Source: Vandiemenella viatica
Taxonomy: Eukaryota; Arthropoda; Insecta; Orthoptera; Morabidae
Direction of reading: 5' to 3'
Length of the DNA: 64,000 bases
Assembly: GCA_031002005.1 (NCBI GenBank)
Contig: JARYHS010009186.1
Location: 184,972,437 to 185,036,436, forward strand
Positions 1-11,489 of the stretch are shown piece after piece. Position 1 is the stretch's first letter; every line of letters begins with the position of its first letter. The notes beneath the pieces were generated by a model that was not told the origin of the DNA, made no database searches, and saw only the letters and a program-made list of their open reading frames with translations. A program made the position numbers and the translations under genes.

Positions 1-75
1 ATCTGCAAAAGGGACCCGCTAATAATCTGAAGAAAGTAGTCCATAAAAAAGCAGAAGAGCTATTAGCGAAAATGA
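1..75 (+). repeat. Diverged repeat fragment, copy 1
   Basis: This stretch matches 4,562-4,637 at roughly 80% identity by eye. Read in one frame it gives a lysine-rich peptide that includes NLKKVVHKKAEELLAK, and the second copy gives a similar peptide after one base shift. That suggests a fragment of a mobile-element protein. I do not recognise the family, and the left side is cut by the window edge. Confidence 0.45.
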
Positions 76-310
76 ATGTGCATATCAATTCCCAGAACGC
101 TACGGTTTGTAGTAGAATACATCCACAGTATCTACTAACACTCCAGCTTGAGAACGATACATCACAGGTAGTAACATTGACCGTAGCGAAGTTTTCACTT
201 CCTTTCGCAAACTGGTACGTGGGATTTGACAGTGACAATAAAGACAACTTGCCATTTATTAGTTTCCGCCGAGAAACTAAGTCGGTTTTCTTCGAAAAAT
301 CTTATTACTG

Positions 311-1836
311 ATAGTCCTATCCCATCAATTTTTTTTTCTGACGGTATGACATTAAAAACTTACTTTAGTGTATTTTCTTATCCACAATAAAGGAGAGCGG
401 TATTTATTTCATTCCCACTAAAGGAGACACCTTATCCTATTCGTCATTCGTCTAGTCAACATTCGTTGTGCTCCGCATCGTTTGCTGAGATAGGTGAAGT
501 ACACCGTGATGCGCCTGATGTAGGACACGGGATAGCTGATTCGAACTACGGTAGTAACGTTCGGAAATTGGCCAGTAGAGTGATAAATTTGGGGGGTTCC
601 CCTATGTCTAATTACGGGACTGTGTATTAGATGCTTGAAATAAATATCAAATCTCTCCGCGATGCTTATAGAGTGATTCGTCCTTCGGAATGAAACGTAA
701 AAACAGGAAGCCCCTTCATGTGCGAATGCGCTGGAATCGGGTTTCATTCTCTCCTTTCTCCATCTCATATACACACTAAACCTAACACACACTGTCCAGA
801 GTCATTTTACACATGTAGCCACACCAACAGGCAACAGGATCCCACCTACAGCAACGTTATGCTCCGTAGTGGGAGCAAGGCTTGACACAGAACCTCACGT
901 CTTTTTCCTTGCTGGCGAATTACGAGTTGTGACAATTCCTAGTATCGCCAGTTTCAATCCAGCAAACCACGTGACAGCTGTAAGGCACAGGAACTGCCCT
1001 TTAGTGACCCTGAGGCTACCCACCTGATGTAACTCTACCTGTTTCCTTAATGTTATTGCATCAGTATGGCCACGATTCCCGTCAGGTGTGGTTTGCCTCG
1101 AGTCTAACGGATGGAACAAGCAGTTGCGTAACTTGCCAAGATCTATCGCAGGTATGTATTACTAAAGAAATGTTGGACTTTAAAACTGCGTTAGTTCAGC
1201 GCCAGAAGGTAGGTAGTTGAGGTATCCGCTTTTTCTCCCTGGTGTAAAGCCAGAAATAGACAGAAAATATTTTGTGGTTGAACTGTCGATAGGACAGGAT
1301 GGTATAGCGTTTAATACTGAGTACAAACGTTACCGTTTCTGACTTAAGTAGCAAGATCATTCGATCATTTATTCTTAAACTTTAATCATCCATGGGTATA
1401 ACGGCGTCTAAGCGGATAGATTGAGTATGTTTTAGACAAAATTTTAAAGCTAAATCCACAACACACTCCGAGAATGTCTCTGCCTCCTACTTTTTAATCG
1501 CCTAAAATGCCACTGGTATATATTTCATTAAACGTTAAACATACTAATAAAAGAAAACTCAGATTAGTTACACATTCTCCTCTGATCAACTTATTTAAAT
1601 ATATAAGAAGTTGATCTCTTTTCAGATAAGCCATTTTTTCAGACATGACTGATATTTGTGGGCAGATAATTTTCTTTGAAGGCAAGATCATATTTAATTG
1701 CTGCTGCGGGACTAAGTGAAGCTAATATCTACAGATGCAGTACCATAAATACAGAACGTATTGATTTATTACAAGATACTGTGGTGAAATAAAAATACAG
1801 ATACACCGCATAAAAGTTTTTATTCGTCACTCTTAT
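311..1836. other. Intergenic or intronic stretch, no gene seen
   Basis: Short ORFs occur on both strands (such as 418-792 minus, 124 codons), but none shows a recognisable domain, biased codon use or support from a second copy. I see no repeat boundary here. Confidence 0.5.
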
Positions 1837-1908
1837 ATTCAAAGCTCCGGTTCACAGTACGTCCACACACTTATTCAAAGATCCAGTTCATAGTACGTAC
1901 AAACACTT
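1837..1908 (+). repeat. 36-bp tandem duplication
   Basis: Two adjacent 36-bp units (1,837-1,872 and 1,873-1,908) begin with attcaaag and share the core agtacgt. They differ at a few positions, so the duplication is not recent. Confidence 0.7.
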
Positions 1909-1911
1909 ATC

Positions 1912-2010
1912 AGGGCGGATCTCGGTTCAAACCCGGCATTTGCCTTTGGCGAATGTGGAAACCCACATTCAGGCTGGTCGGCATGTTGAATGTTATGCAG
2001 GCATATCCCG
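1912..2010 (+). repeat. Possible SINE fragment with B-box
   Basis: The sequence ggttcaaaccc at about 1,924 fits an RNA polymerase III B-box. It is followed by text resembling the body of a tRNA-derived SINE. No A-box, poly-A tail or target duplication is visible, so this is tentative. Confidence 0.3.
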
Positions 2011-2039
2011 TAGTACACTCATGTCTTGCTATCTCTCTG

Positions 2040-2180
2040 GTGTTGCCGTCACTGGTCCCGCCACTGTGCCTTCCAGCTCGGCCCAGAACGCTCCGCGTCC
2101 GAGGCTGGACCACGCGTGACCTGGGATCACGCGTGGCAGCTCGGCCGACCCGCGTGCCCAGAGCCGAGTGGAGGATTATG
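2040..2180. other. GC-rich segment with a perfect hairpin
   Basis: This island is much richer in G+C and CpG than its flanks. It holds a perfect inverted repeat at 2,110-2,136 (10-bp arms ccacgcgtga / tcacgcgtgg, 7-bp loop), extendable with small bulges to about 2,098-2,144. ORFs of 96 and 110 codons cross it on opposite strands and look like chance products of GC content. Role unknown. Confidence 0.5.
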
Positions 2181-2984
2181 CTGGGAAAAAAAATTAACAA
2201 AATTAACGCATGGACACAAACATTAATTGGATACCTGGAAACTTCGTGTACGTATAGATGCCATCAACAACCAAAACTGAACTAAGATGAGTCCATATCG
2301 GTATATTTGTACACTGCGCTGAATATAGCAATCACTTTTACACTGTCAGATTAAATGGAGACACACTGTGATATCAACTGAACACAGAATGACGGTTATA
2401 TGCTCTCTCGGCACTCATATCTGAATATTTACATAGCTCCGTGTCCCGTCTGCGTCTGTAATGAACTCAGACGCTGCTGGATGTCTCCTTTTATACACTA
2501 TTGACAATTCCGGGACATCATTTCCTGGGTAACGCAACATTACGTCATACAGACCCAATGGTTTCCTTAGATACGCTAATGCAGGAAGCTCCAGAAGTAG
2601 GAGCGATGTTCTTAGTACGTGTACAAAACTAAATATTTACTGCATCTTGAAGAGTGTAACATAAAGAAAATCCCTCTCTCAGTTACGTTTATATCAAAAA
2701 ATAAAATAAAAAAAAAGTAACTACTTTTCAGCAGATAAAGGGTCTTCTGTTTCTATAACTGCGAACCAGTAGCAGTCCATCGTCAAGGCGTTACTACTAG
2801 AGCTGTCTTTCCAGTGCCTTACAACATAACGTTTTTGGGGAGAAGATACTCTCAACGACTTAAGACACAATATTTACAAAAAATTTCATCGGCACGTAAG
2901 TACGTATTTATATTTCTCCTACCATCAATGGTGCACCATCTTCAACATAAAGAATTCCGGAGTATGTTTGTTTGATCTCCGGTT

Positions 2985-3082
2985 TAGAAATCCTGATCTG
3001 GTTTTCCGAGGTTTACCCAAACCATTTCAGACAAATGAGTCCTTCTAAGGTGATAACCGAATTCCTTCCCTTTTTTGCCCCA
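2985..3082 (+). mobile_element. SINE-A remnant
   Basis: This decayed fragment matches the body of the tRNA-derived SINE family seen complete at 12,482-12,735. The order of blocks is kept: ctgatctggttttccgaggt, then the ccgaattccttccc block. The tRNA-like head is lost or unrecognisable. Confidence 0.55.
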
Positions 3083-3717
3083 AAAAAAACCATTCCTACT
3101 TCCAATACCTTCGAAGTAATACATTAAGCACAAACTAGAAAACGAATCTTCTTGTCACTTCTTTTGAAAAGACACAGTGCTGTGGTAATAGTCAAAAGCC
3201 TTTATGAAAATTCAAATGTCACATGATTGAATATTTTAGTGAACTCCGTCAATAGATTAGAGTTTTGACGGAAACAAAGCGACATTGTGAGGCTTCGACC
3301 ATGATATGAATATTGAGTCTTAAATTTATAGAAATATCTCCGTAACCAATGGGTACGTAAACCATATTTAGGCCAAAAACTATGCATTCTTCCTCGTTCC
3401 AATTAATTTAATTTTTAAATTTTAATATAATAAGTAAAAATTATTTCCAATTGTTTTGAATACAACTCTGGTCAAAGTATGGATGACAAAGGTTCTGAAA
3501 ATGCGAAAATATCCCACGAGTAAGAAATAATTCTAAAGAATTGTGTCTGAAAATTATAGAAATCAGAAGAGAAGTAAAATACATAAAACAATACAATGCA
3601 TACCTTTAATTTTTATTTGAAATTTTGAACGTACTGACACCAAATTTAACACTATGATATTTTGAATACATACCTTATATCTTCAAAATGATTATATACT
3701 GTAATTATTCATTGTGA

Positions 3718-3723
<6 letters not shown>

Positions 3724-3768
<45 letters not shown>
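3724..3768 (+). repeat. Poly-A tract, 45 bp
   Basis: An uninterrupted run of 45 A. I could not find a retroposon body or target duplication attached to it, so it is listed as a homopolymer only. Confidence 0.95.
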
Positions 3769-3769
<1 letters not shown>

Positions 3770-4561
3770 GATTCTTACATCACACAAGTGTAAGCAAAGA
3801 AGGATGCAATAAATAAATAAAATTAAAAAAATACACACGCTATTTCACAAACAATAGATAACTGTTTAAAGACCTTACAAACGTTTTAGTAGTTTTCATG
3901 ATTCTGGTTAGTTACGATTTATAAAAAAGAAAGTGATTATTTTTCTAATTTTTTGAAGCCCCGTATATGGATTGGTCACATATATATCATGTCAAATATT
4001 TTTCAAAAATATTCCATTCATGTAGTACATCGGTTTCGTTTCAATTCTTGGAAGATAAGAGGGGTGCTCAATGTGGTACGCGATTTGATTGAGAGCAAAA
4101 TAACACGTCAATTACTGAGCAGAAATATGATACGCAGTGCTCGATAGAAGTAAACTGTTACCAAAATCATTTGGTCTCGTAGAATGACGTATCTATCCAA
4201 CTCTACAAAAACCTTGTGGTTTAATGGTGTCTACATTTCATCCTGCATTCGATCTAAAAATTGGAGGATTAACTTCCACTTCTCCAGTAATGTAGCATGT
4301 TAATGTTCCAGTACGTATTATTTCTATTCCATTTTCCAAGTCAGTTGCGGCTAGAAACAAAGACATTACCACAGTTTAGGAGAAGGCATCTTCAGCATAC
4401 AAGTAAAGGTAAAGACGAGAAAATTAGACAGTAGTCTATTAAAATTAGTGTCATAATAAAATATTTTATCTGTAGACAGTAAGTATCTTAATATTTTGTA
4501 TATTCTGGAGCTATTTTATGTATTCTAGATTTGTGAGAATATATCCATTCGACCCTATATT
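3769..4561. other. No gene seen
   Basis: AT-rich sequence with only short ORFs. No domain, SINE head or clear repeat boundary is visible. Confidence 0.5.
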
Positions 4562-4637
4562 ATCTACAAAATGGACCCGCTATTAATCTAAAGAATGTGA
4601 CCCACAAAAAAAGCACAAGAGCTATTAGAGAAAAGGA
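4562..4637 (+). repeat. Diverged repeat fragment, copy 2
   Basis: Direct-orientation relative of 1-75. An extra base in the A run near 4,605 breaks the frame relative to copy 1. Past about 4,638 I see no further match to the sequence after copy 1. Confidence 0.45.
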
Positions 4638-5155
4638 ACGGATAAACTGATAAGAATGAAGAGTTACATGAAAATATTAGGAACAACAACAGCAAAAACT
4701 CTGAAAGATAGGATATGGAATAAAGGAATAAGATCTTTATCCGAATTGAAACAATAAGCTCAGTGGTAAAAGAAACAAAGAACTATTGGAATGAACATTA
4801 AGGCGTCATTGACAGAAACCGAAAAGAAGAATTGTTAAAAAATAATACCGTTCAGTGGAAAGAGAGAACGGGGAAAGTGGTTAACACTATGGAGCGAGTG
4901 TTTTGTCATAGCTTGAGGAGGTAAATAAAAAAGAGGCAAAACAGAAACAGCCTGTAGATTGAAAATGAAAATAGATGAATCATTGTCAACGAATTTCGAA
5001 TCCCGTAGTTGTGTTACTTTCTTAAGGATACCATTGTATTTATGTTATGTAATTAGATCGGGATAGTGGTGGTAACTGAGGGGTGGTGGAGAGTGGGAAA
5101 ACAGCAGTGATACAGGAAAGGGGAAAGGAGAGGGGAAAGGTATATATATGTATAT
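4638..5155. other. No gene seen
   Basis: Purine-rich, AT-rich sequence without a recognisable coding region. It ends at the poly-T of the next SINE. Confidence 0.5.
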
Positions 5156-5375
5156 TTTTTTTTTTAATTCGTGCTTTACGTCTCGTCGACTTCTAGGTCA
5201 AAAGAGGCGAAAAAGGAGTGGGGGCTAAGAACGGGAATGAATTCGACAATTGCCTTTTGAAGAAACCATCGCAGCATTCACCCGGAGTGATTTGGCGAAC
5301 CGCGGAAAATCTCGATGGCCGGACGAGTAGTTGAACCCGTTCTCATGAACATGAGGCCAGAGCGTTCTCGGCAGG
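5156..5375 (-). mobile_element. SINE-A copy, diverged, minus strand
   Basis: A poly-T run at 5,156-5,165 marks the tail. It is followed in reverse order by the SINE-A tail (cgtctcgtcgac), the body (ggagtgatttggcgaa, gatggccgga) and the edge of the tRNA-like head (gaggccagagcgttct). The head lacks a clean B-box, consistent with an old insertion. Confidence 0.65.
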
Positions 5376-5587
5376 AAACATATAAACAGGAAGGGAGGGA
5401 AAAACGCTGAAAACTTTGCCACAAATATTGAAATAATTTAAAGCTAAAATTTTAAAAGGCTAAATTTGATGGGTGCTGTACTGTGCACAAAGAATTTAAG
5501 ATTTTTTAAATTATTAAATCGTCAACTGGGAAAGTAGTTTCGTATATAAATCGTCAATAATGGTTATGATCTACCGTAAACGAAAAA

Positions 5588-5656
5588 ATCATCCGGGATT
5601 TCACCTGAAGTGATTTCACGAAGCCAAGGAAAGCGAAATCTGGATGAATCGTCCTG
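5588..5656 (-). mobile_element. SINE-A remnant, minus strand
   Basis: About 70 bp matches the middle of the SINE-A body in reverse (gaagtgatttcacgaagcc, gaaatctggatg). Head and tail are absent. Confidence 0.45.
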
Positions 5657-6994
5657 ATTGATAGACCTAAACCTTAACCTTTCAAGCACCAGTTATGATA
5701 AATGTGTTCTTAGCACATCGCAATCAGATACCCGTGTCTTTCACCTACTCATCGAAAAATTGTTTCAACCGACTTTTCCCCTCTCTCTGCTCCTTCCCTA
5801 CTCTCCATCACCCCTCATTTACCATCAATACCCGATTTTATTACAAAGCAGAACTAAATCGTTTTCTTAACATTGTGACACAACTACTAGATTCGAAATT
5901 CATTGACAATAATTATTCTTTTCCTTTTTAACCTACAGACTCTTCTAAAATATTACCGTAATTCAGAGTAATTTTAGATGGTTTAACATGATTCTGCTAA
6001 AACCTAATTCTAAATAGACACTCGTTCCGGCAGAAATGATATTTCTTATTAAATATTCTTAAATTAAAAACCTAGTTTCAAATTTAGTGAATAGTGGAAA
6101 ATGATATCTTCAACCCTATGAGAAGAGCAAATATTAATTTAAAGTAATAATTAGTTCAATTTTCAATAAATTTTAACAGATTTCTAAAGTTTAATACTTT
6201 TTACGTTTATATGAAATAAGAGGATTTGTTTTTCTGAATTGATTAGTTAACAACCATCCTTGCTGTTTCATCTATTGTTAGGTTGATATTAGATTTAGGA
6301 TGATATGTGAAACTTTTTTCTTGCAGAGAATAATTTAATCTTTCCAATAAAAATTAATGGTGGTACAAGCACACAGCAAAAGCAATATATTAAATGGCAC
6401 TTTAACAATTATATAAAAAAAATGATATTTTTTAGAATAATTAAAACTGCTAACACATCTGTTTTCCTACAATCCTATCAGAAATCTCTTTAAAAGTCTC
6501 GTTTGCTGTGTCGCTTTTAAACATAACAAGAGGATTAAAAAAGTAAAGGCTTCGTTAAGTTTGCCTGATTCCTTTTTTGAACGTGGAAAACAGAACAATA
6601 TTTTTGTGTTCAAGAAGAAAACCAAATCTGGTTCCCGATGACATTTGAGAACGGGGAACATTAATGGATTTTTTTCTTTAGTAAGTCATTAGAAGTGTCT
6701 CACAAAAGAAACTTTCTAATAACGAGAGTTACATACACACAATAGTTGATGTTCTCATACTTGCAGTTACGAAAAGATAAACTCAACAAGCAAAAGCTTT
6801 TATTCCCTTCTCAAACAATACATTCTACCAGGACTGAATATTAAAGATCGATTGACCCAAGCAATACAATGGAGTGTATTTAGTAATTTGAATTTCTTGT
6901 TGATAAGCCGACAGACACACATTTTTTAAACAAAATAATACTGCTTTAGCAAGATTCACAACGTATATACACATAATTTTTCAAGTCTAACATT
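5657..6994. other. No gene seen
   Basis: AT-rich sequence with only short overlapping ORFs (such as 5,658-5,870 and 6,467-6,661). No repeat or domain recognised. Confidence 0.5.
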
Positions 6995-7163
6995 TCTCTC
7001 TGTGAACATATGTTATTATTCAAGTGTTAGTTTTCATTGCATCACAGACGACATGGGACAACCACAATACTTACGGTACTTAGAAACGCCGGACTCGAAC
7101 CGGAGACATTGGCAACCAGTGGTCAACATTATAAACTATACGGAGCCAGGGTCGGCCAGATAT
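6995..7163 (-). mobile_element. SINE-B copy, minus strand, incomplete
   Basis: Read on the minus strand, it has a B-box (ggttcgagtccgg, complement at about 7,091) preceded by a tRNA-like head and followed by a body resembling the complete SINE-B copies at 27,173-27,420 and 28,820-29,092. The poly-A tail is not evident. The head is diverged, so the copy is older than the other two. Confidence 0.55.
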
Positions 7164-7679
7164 ACAGTTACTTCCGCTAGTGCTTGATACACACACCCTG
7201 GTGATGAGTCTTAGATGAATATTGCGTGAAGAATTAGGAGTAGTACGCGGAAATTTCAACTTGATTTAAGGCATGAGAAAGTTTTTATTTGTAGGTAAGC
7301 CAGTCAGTGACTAAAATAAAATATCGGAAGGATGAGAACAATATGTGATTGAATTTAAAGAAAAATTCGTATTATTTAAAACTGAGTATGATTCTTATAG
7401 CGATTAACATTAATGACAAAAAACCATAGTATACTAAACCCATCATACCACGCAAGATACCTTCCATACAACTAATTCATATCTCACTGAAAGCAACCTT
7501 CACTGGAAAATTGATGTCTTTATGGGTAGAATCTAATGCTAGGTATTACATCAATGGACAGCTAAAATTTATTCGAAGCTCAGTTCGCAGTCAGCTGCCT
7601 AACAGTTATAGACGTGAAATCAGTTCTGGATACACGTGTAAAAATCAGTAAACTCGTCAACAATGCAATATTTAGAAAG

Positions 7680-8375
7680 TAATGACTTATTACTCATAGT
7701 CTCTGCTGTAACCACGAATGCCAATTGTAATTTCGGCTTAGGATAAATTTCAGTTTAATTACAACTGTCACTAATGTTGTTGCTTGACCAAAATTTATGC
7801 ATTGCGGCTTATTTGCTTTTTTGACAATTTACTGCCACTTTCGTTATTGGTCTTTATTCATGTTCGCTGTGTGTGAGTTATTAGGTTATTTTAAGTGGAC
7901 ATCAGACCAAATGCGTATCGACTATTCTGACAACTTATGTCTGCGGAGTTGCTCAACTGTTTCATAGTATGGTATGTGTATTAAGTTCTCTGGCCGTCAC
8001 AGATACTATGACCAATGTTTACATTATGAGGGTTCGCCCAGTCTCAATAATAAACAACGTGATGCTTTCGAAGCAAACAGGATTTTTTTTAAATTTAAAT
8101 TGCAAACTTTAAGGGTCAAATACAAGTTAAGTTCGTATTTAAGCAAGTTCGAGTGTATGACCTTTGAAAAAGTTACACGATAGCGCGATCGTTCCTGTCC
8201 GTGTTTAATACCTACCTCTATTAATGCCTCTGAGTTCTTCAAGCTCAAGAGATTTTATTCATCCTAAGGGTGAAAAACAGGTCAAGCTTATATTTGGCCA
8301 GATCAGATCAACCTGTTATAATCTTTCATCGTAAAAACTGAAACTATTCTAGAGCCGTGACGATACGCAAAATAT
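7680..8375 (+). repeat. Left arm of an old inverted repeat
   Basis: This arm is the reverse-complement relative of about 9,560-10,225. Matching blocks in order include gtctctgctgtaacca, gacatcagaccaaat, gagttgctcaact, aacaacgtgatgctttcgaa, gggtcaaataca, gtccgtgtttaatac and gctcaagaga. Identity looks like 70-80% with many indels. The short ORFs inside (7,974-8,183 and 8,024-8,248) are not preserved in the other arm. Origin unknown. Confidence 0.75.
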
Positions 8376-9189
8376 AGTCACGAGCTTACACTAGTGAACA
8401 AATAAATGTTTCTCGTAATTGGAATAGTCATGTGAATCTATAGTTGAAGCATCACGAAATCAATTTTGCCGTTTATCTGCACCTTCTGAATCCAGTTGTT
8501 TTTTTTTTTTAATTGTTGTTGAAGGTAATGTTAAAACAGTACTGCAGAGAATGAATCTGTGGTTACTACAAAACACGGAAAATGAAACTGCCTCTGCGAG
8601 AATACAAGAATTAACGTTTTATGTCTTTCCGCAAATATTTTTCTGCAGGACTCAATTTTTTTTCAGTCTGTTCACTCATTACCATCACTCCCAATCCGGT
8701 GCCTCCCTCAAGTCATGAATATTACATACACTGTTAATTCGCTGCAGGCAACTTTCATTACAGAGGACGGTGCTGAAACTTCTGTTTACAAATACAAATA
8801 TTTTAGGAATTTTTAATCACTTTATTGATCGCGGCTTGATCACACGCACACCCTATCTGTTTTTCGTTTAGAACATATTCGCGGATTTTGATTGCACAGT
8901 GTTTGCTCGCTGGAAGTGAACAAACCAGTTTAACGTAGAGAGGAGCTCAACCATGGAATACAAGCGTTTTCATTTTCTGTGCCGATGTTGCGGTACTCAC
9001 GAGAATAGATTTTAGTCTCCATTCATTAGTGTAGATTTCCTTTCTTTTTATTAATGTTTGGTATGCGATAGCAATTAACGAGGAGGAAATGTCCATTCCT
9101 ATAATACTTTTTTTTAAATTTCACATTTAATTTTTACTCGCTACATAATGATACCAAAGACAAATTGAGCAAACTCTATAGAGTTTCTA

Positions 9190-9355
9190 AATTTTTTTAT
9201 TTTTTTTCGCTCATGATTTTACGTGTCATCAACGTGGAGATCAGGAGAGGCAGGAAAGAATCGGGGTTATTGGGCCATGGCCTTCCGGATGGACGGTTGG
9301 GGATTCGAATCCGTCCTCCCGAATGCGAATGCAAGGTCAGAGCGTTTCAGTTTAT
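9190..9355 (-). mobile_element. SINE-A copy with internal deletion, minus strand
   Basis: It lies in the spacer of the old inverted repeat. The tail (cgtgtcatcaacgt), part of the body (gggccatggcctt) and a good B-box region (ggggattcgaatccgt) remain. About 60-70 bp of the body is missing compared with 12,482-12,735. Confidence 0.65.
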
Positions 9356-9559
9356 TCCATTTGGTTGTATTCTCTGTGTATCCGTATTTTCATCTGTGCG
9401 TGACAAGTTTTTGCTTACACAGTGGTCAGAGAGTTCAGACGTAGAACGTAAATAGCGGTACCTATTGTTTCATATTTTATCAATGAATTAGTAGTAAATT
9501 GCAGTCATCCAACTCTCATGAAAGTTGTAATGCATAATTGCAAAATTTTCAAGTTTACG

Positions 9560-10225
9560 GATTTTATTGGAAACTAGATGGATCGTATCATCACAGGTCT
9601 AATGTAGTTCCAGTTTAACGACAGGATGACCAGATCTGACGAAATACTTGACCCTTAGGGTGAATGATCTTTCTTGAGCCTGAACAACTCCGAAGTAGTA
9701 GTATGTATTAAACACGGACAGAACTTTCGCGTTATCGTATAATTGTTTCAAATGTCATGGTTGCTGTATTTGACCCTAAAAGTTCACTCTGCAAAATTTG
9801 AAAAATTTCTATTTAAATGGAGTGCGCAATTGCTTCGAAAGCATCACGTTGTTTTTGATTGACGATGGAAATCATTAACAGTGTAATCTTTGGTCATAGT
9901 GTCCGTAGTGGCCAGAGAAATTAATACAGATTACAAAATATTAAATAGTTGAGCAACTCTGAAGAAATGAATTACCAGATTACTGAATTCGGTAACATAT
10001 TTGGTCTGATGTCTACTTTAAATAAACTAATAATTCCGTACAGTGAACATGAACAAAGACTTTTAACGAAAGTGATCAGTAAAACATGTATAAAGCAAAT
10101 TAACAGTAATGTATAAACTTTGGTCTAGAAGCAACATTAGCGAAAAGTTTAAATAAATTTAACCTAGGCCGAAATAATAATCGACATTCTTGGTTACAGC
10201 AGAGACAATGAGTTAATAATTTAAT
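9560..10225 (-). repeat. Right arm of an old inverted repeat
   Basis: Reverse-complement partner of 7,680-8,375, with a spacer of roughly 1.2 kb. The spacer has no recognised gene apart from the SINE-A remnant. The two arms could be two insertions of one unidentified element in opposite orientation, or an old inverted duplication. Confidence 0.75.
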
Positions 10226-10468
10226 TTTTTTAAATTTTCTTTATGTTACTTTCATTAGCGACATGTTACTGAAAATTACTCGTAGTTCAACGTTTTTTCA
10301 GCCGTAAAGTTTTCCCACAATTCTTAGGAATGAAATGCTACGAAAATCAGACATCAAAGAATGTATTCTGGCAATTAATTTAATAGCAGTTGCTTCGCTG
10401 TGAAACTGTGCACCTAACTTCTAATTACTAATAACTATGGTCACTGTTAATTTGCGAGTGAAGGCTGG

Positions 10469-10496
10469 CACGTGACGTCACCGTTCTCCAGCCAAT
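10469..10496 (+). promoter_or_regulatory. E-box/CRE overlap with CCAAT box
   Basis: A CACGTG E-box (10,469-10,474) overlaps a palindromic TGACGTCA CRE (10,473-10,480). A CCAAT pentamer follows at 10,492-10,496. This cluster is typical of promoters or enhancers bound by bZIP/bHLH factors and NF-Y. No gene start is recognised nearby; a tatataaa at about 10,701 is 200 bp away. Confidence 0.35.
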
Positions 10497-11029
10497 AGTT
10501 ATCGAGGTGAGTGAATGGCCTTAGGAAATCATATAGTAGATAAATGAATTATTTGACAAGATACAGGAAGAAGGTATTATGCTGCGGTTAAACCATGTTT
10601 TTAAGCTGTCGCTATGTTGTAGGATATAAACTGGCAAGTGCGAACTGAAAATATTATTACATTTCTCTCTCACCGTGCATGATATTTTATTGAAAGTGCT
10701 ATATAAACAGATACAAAAGGATGCAGGTCATTGACAATAACTGAAGATGGCATTAATGCAAATCGGTTCATTACTATTCGGGTTACCACGTGAACAAGGA
10801 TGTGTGTCAGAGAAATGGAAAGCTATATAGGGAGATTAAGTATCGTATAAACAATTTTTAAAAACCATATTACATAAACATCACATAAAATACCGAAATC
10901 AAATTTTTTCATTAAAAATTGACTTCCATATGCTACAGTATTTTTTAAAAAAATGGTTTAATGAATGTATATTTTAGTAAACACATAATTAAAAACATTA
11001 TTTTTATACATTGTTAGTAAAATCGGAAT

Positions 11030-11480
11030 CTGCAGCAGTTGCCGGAGAGGAATAAATCTGCAAAGCCAGCTGCAGCTACGCTTGTTGTAACAGACGACGA
11101 AGATGTCATGAGAAGCGGAGGCCCCGAGGAAAAGGGTAATCGCTGGGTGTGATCGATGGCCCCGCGCAGTAAACATCTGTCAACAGACAACTCCGGGGCT
11201 CTGCCGCTCTTCCGAACAATTTTTCCCCCTTTTCTTTCATTCGAGGCTCCTCCTTTCTCTCGACAGGAGTTCTCTTATTCCGGAAATGTGTCGCAACCTC
11301 TGAAAGCTCGAGGTGTTCATCTGGCGATGCTCCATTAGAGGCACGCAGCACGGCGTTACATTCAAAGGACAAACAAAAGCTGACGCCTGCTGAGAGAGCC
11401 TGCTGTGACGCGGCAACTCCCAAAAGGAGAACGGCTCCGACACTGAATGTAAATCGAAAGACAGCCGAGAGATGACAATA
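11030..11480. other. GC-rich island, possible regulatory DNA
   Basis: About 450 bp is clearly richer in G+C than its flanks and free of recognisable repeats. It contains factor-like motifs: gtaaaca (forkhead type, about 11,167), ctgtcaacag (about 11,177), and caaaggacaaacaaaag (TCF/SOX-like, about 11,365). Overlapping ORFs on both strands (138 codons minus, 60 codons plus) have no recognisable domain. An unrecognised exon is the alternative. Confidence 0.35.
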
Positions 11481-11489
11481 AGTATAAAA

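Noticed and set aside
418..792. 124-codon minus-strand ORF
   Set aside because: Composition looks random, with no domain and no second copy; length is compatible with chance in a 64-kb window.
3724..3768. Poly-A tail of a retroposon
   Set aside because: No SINE or LINE body precedes it in either orientation, and no flanking direct repeat was found.
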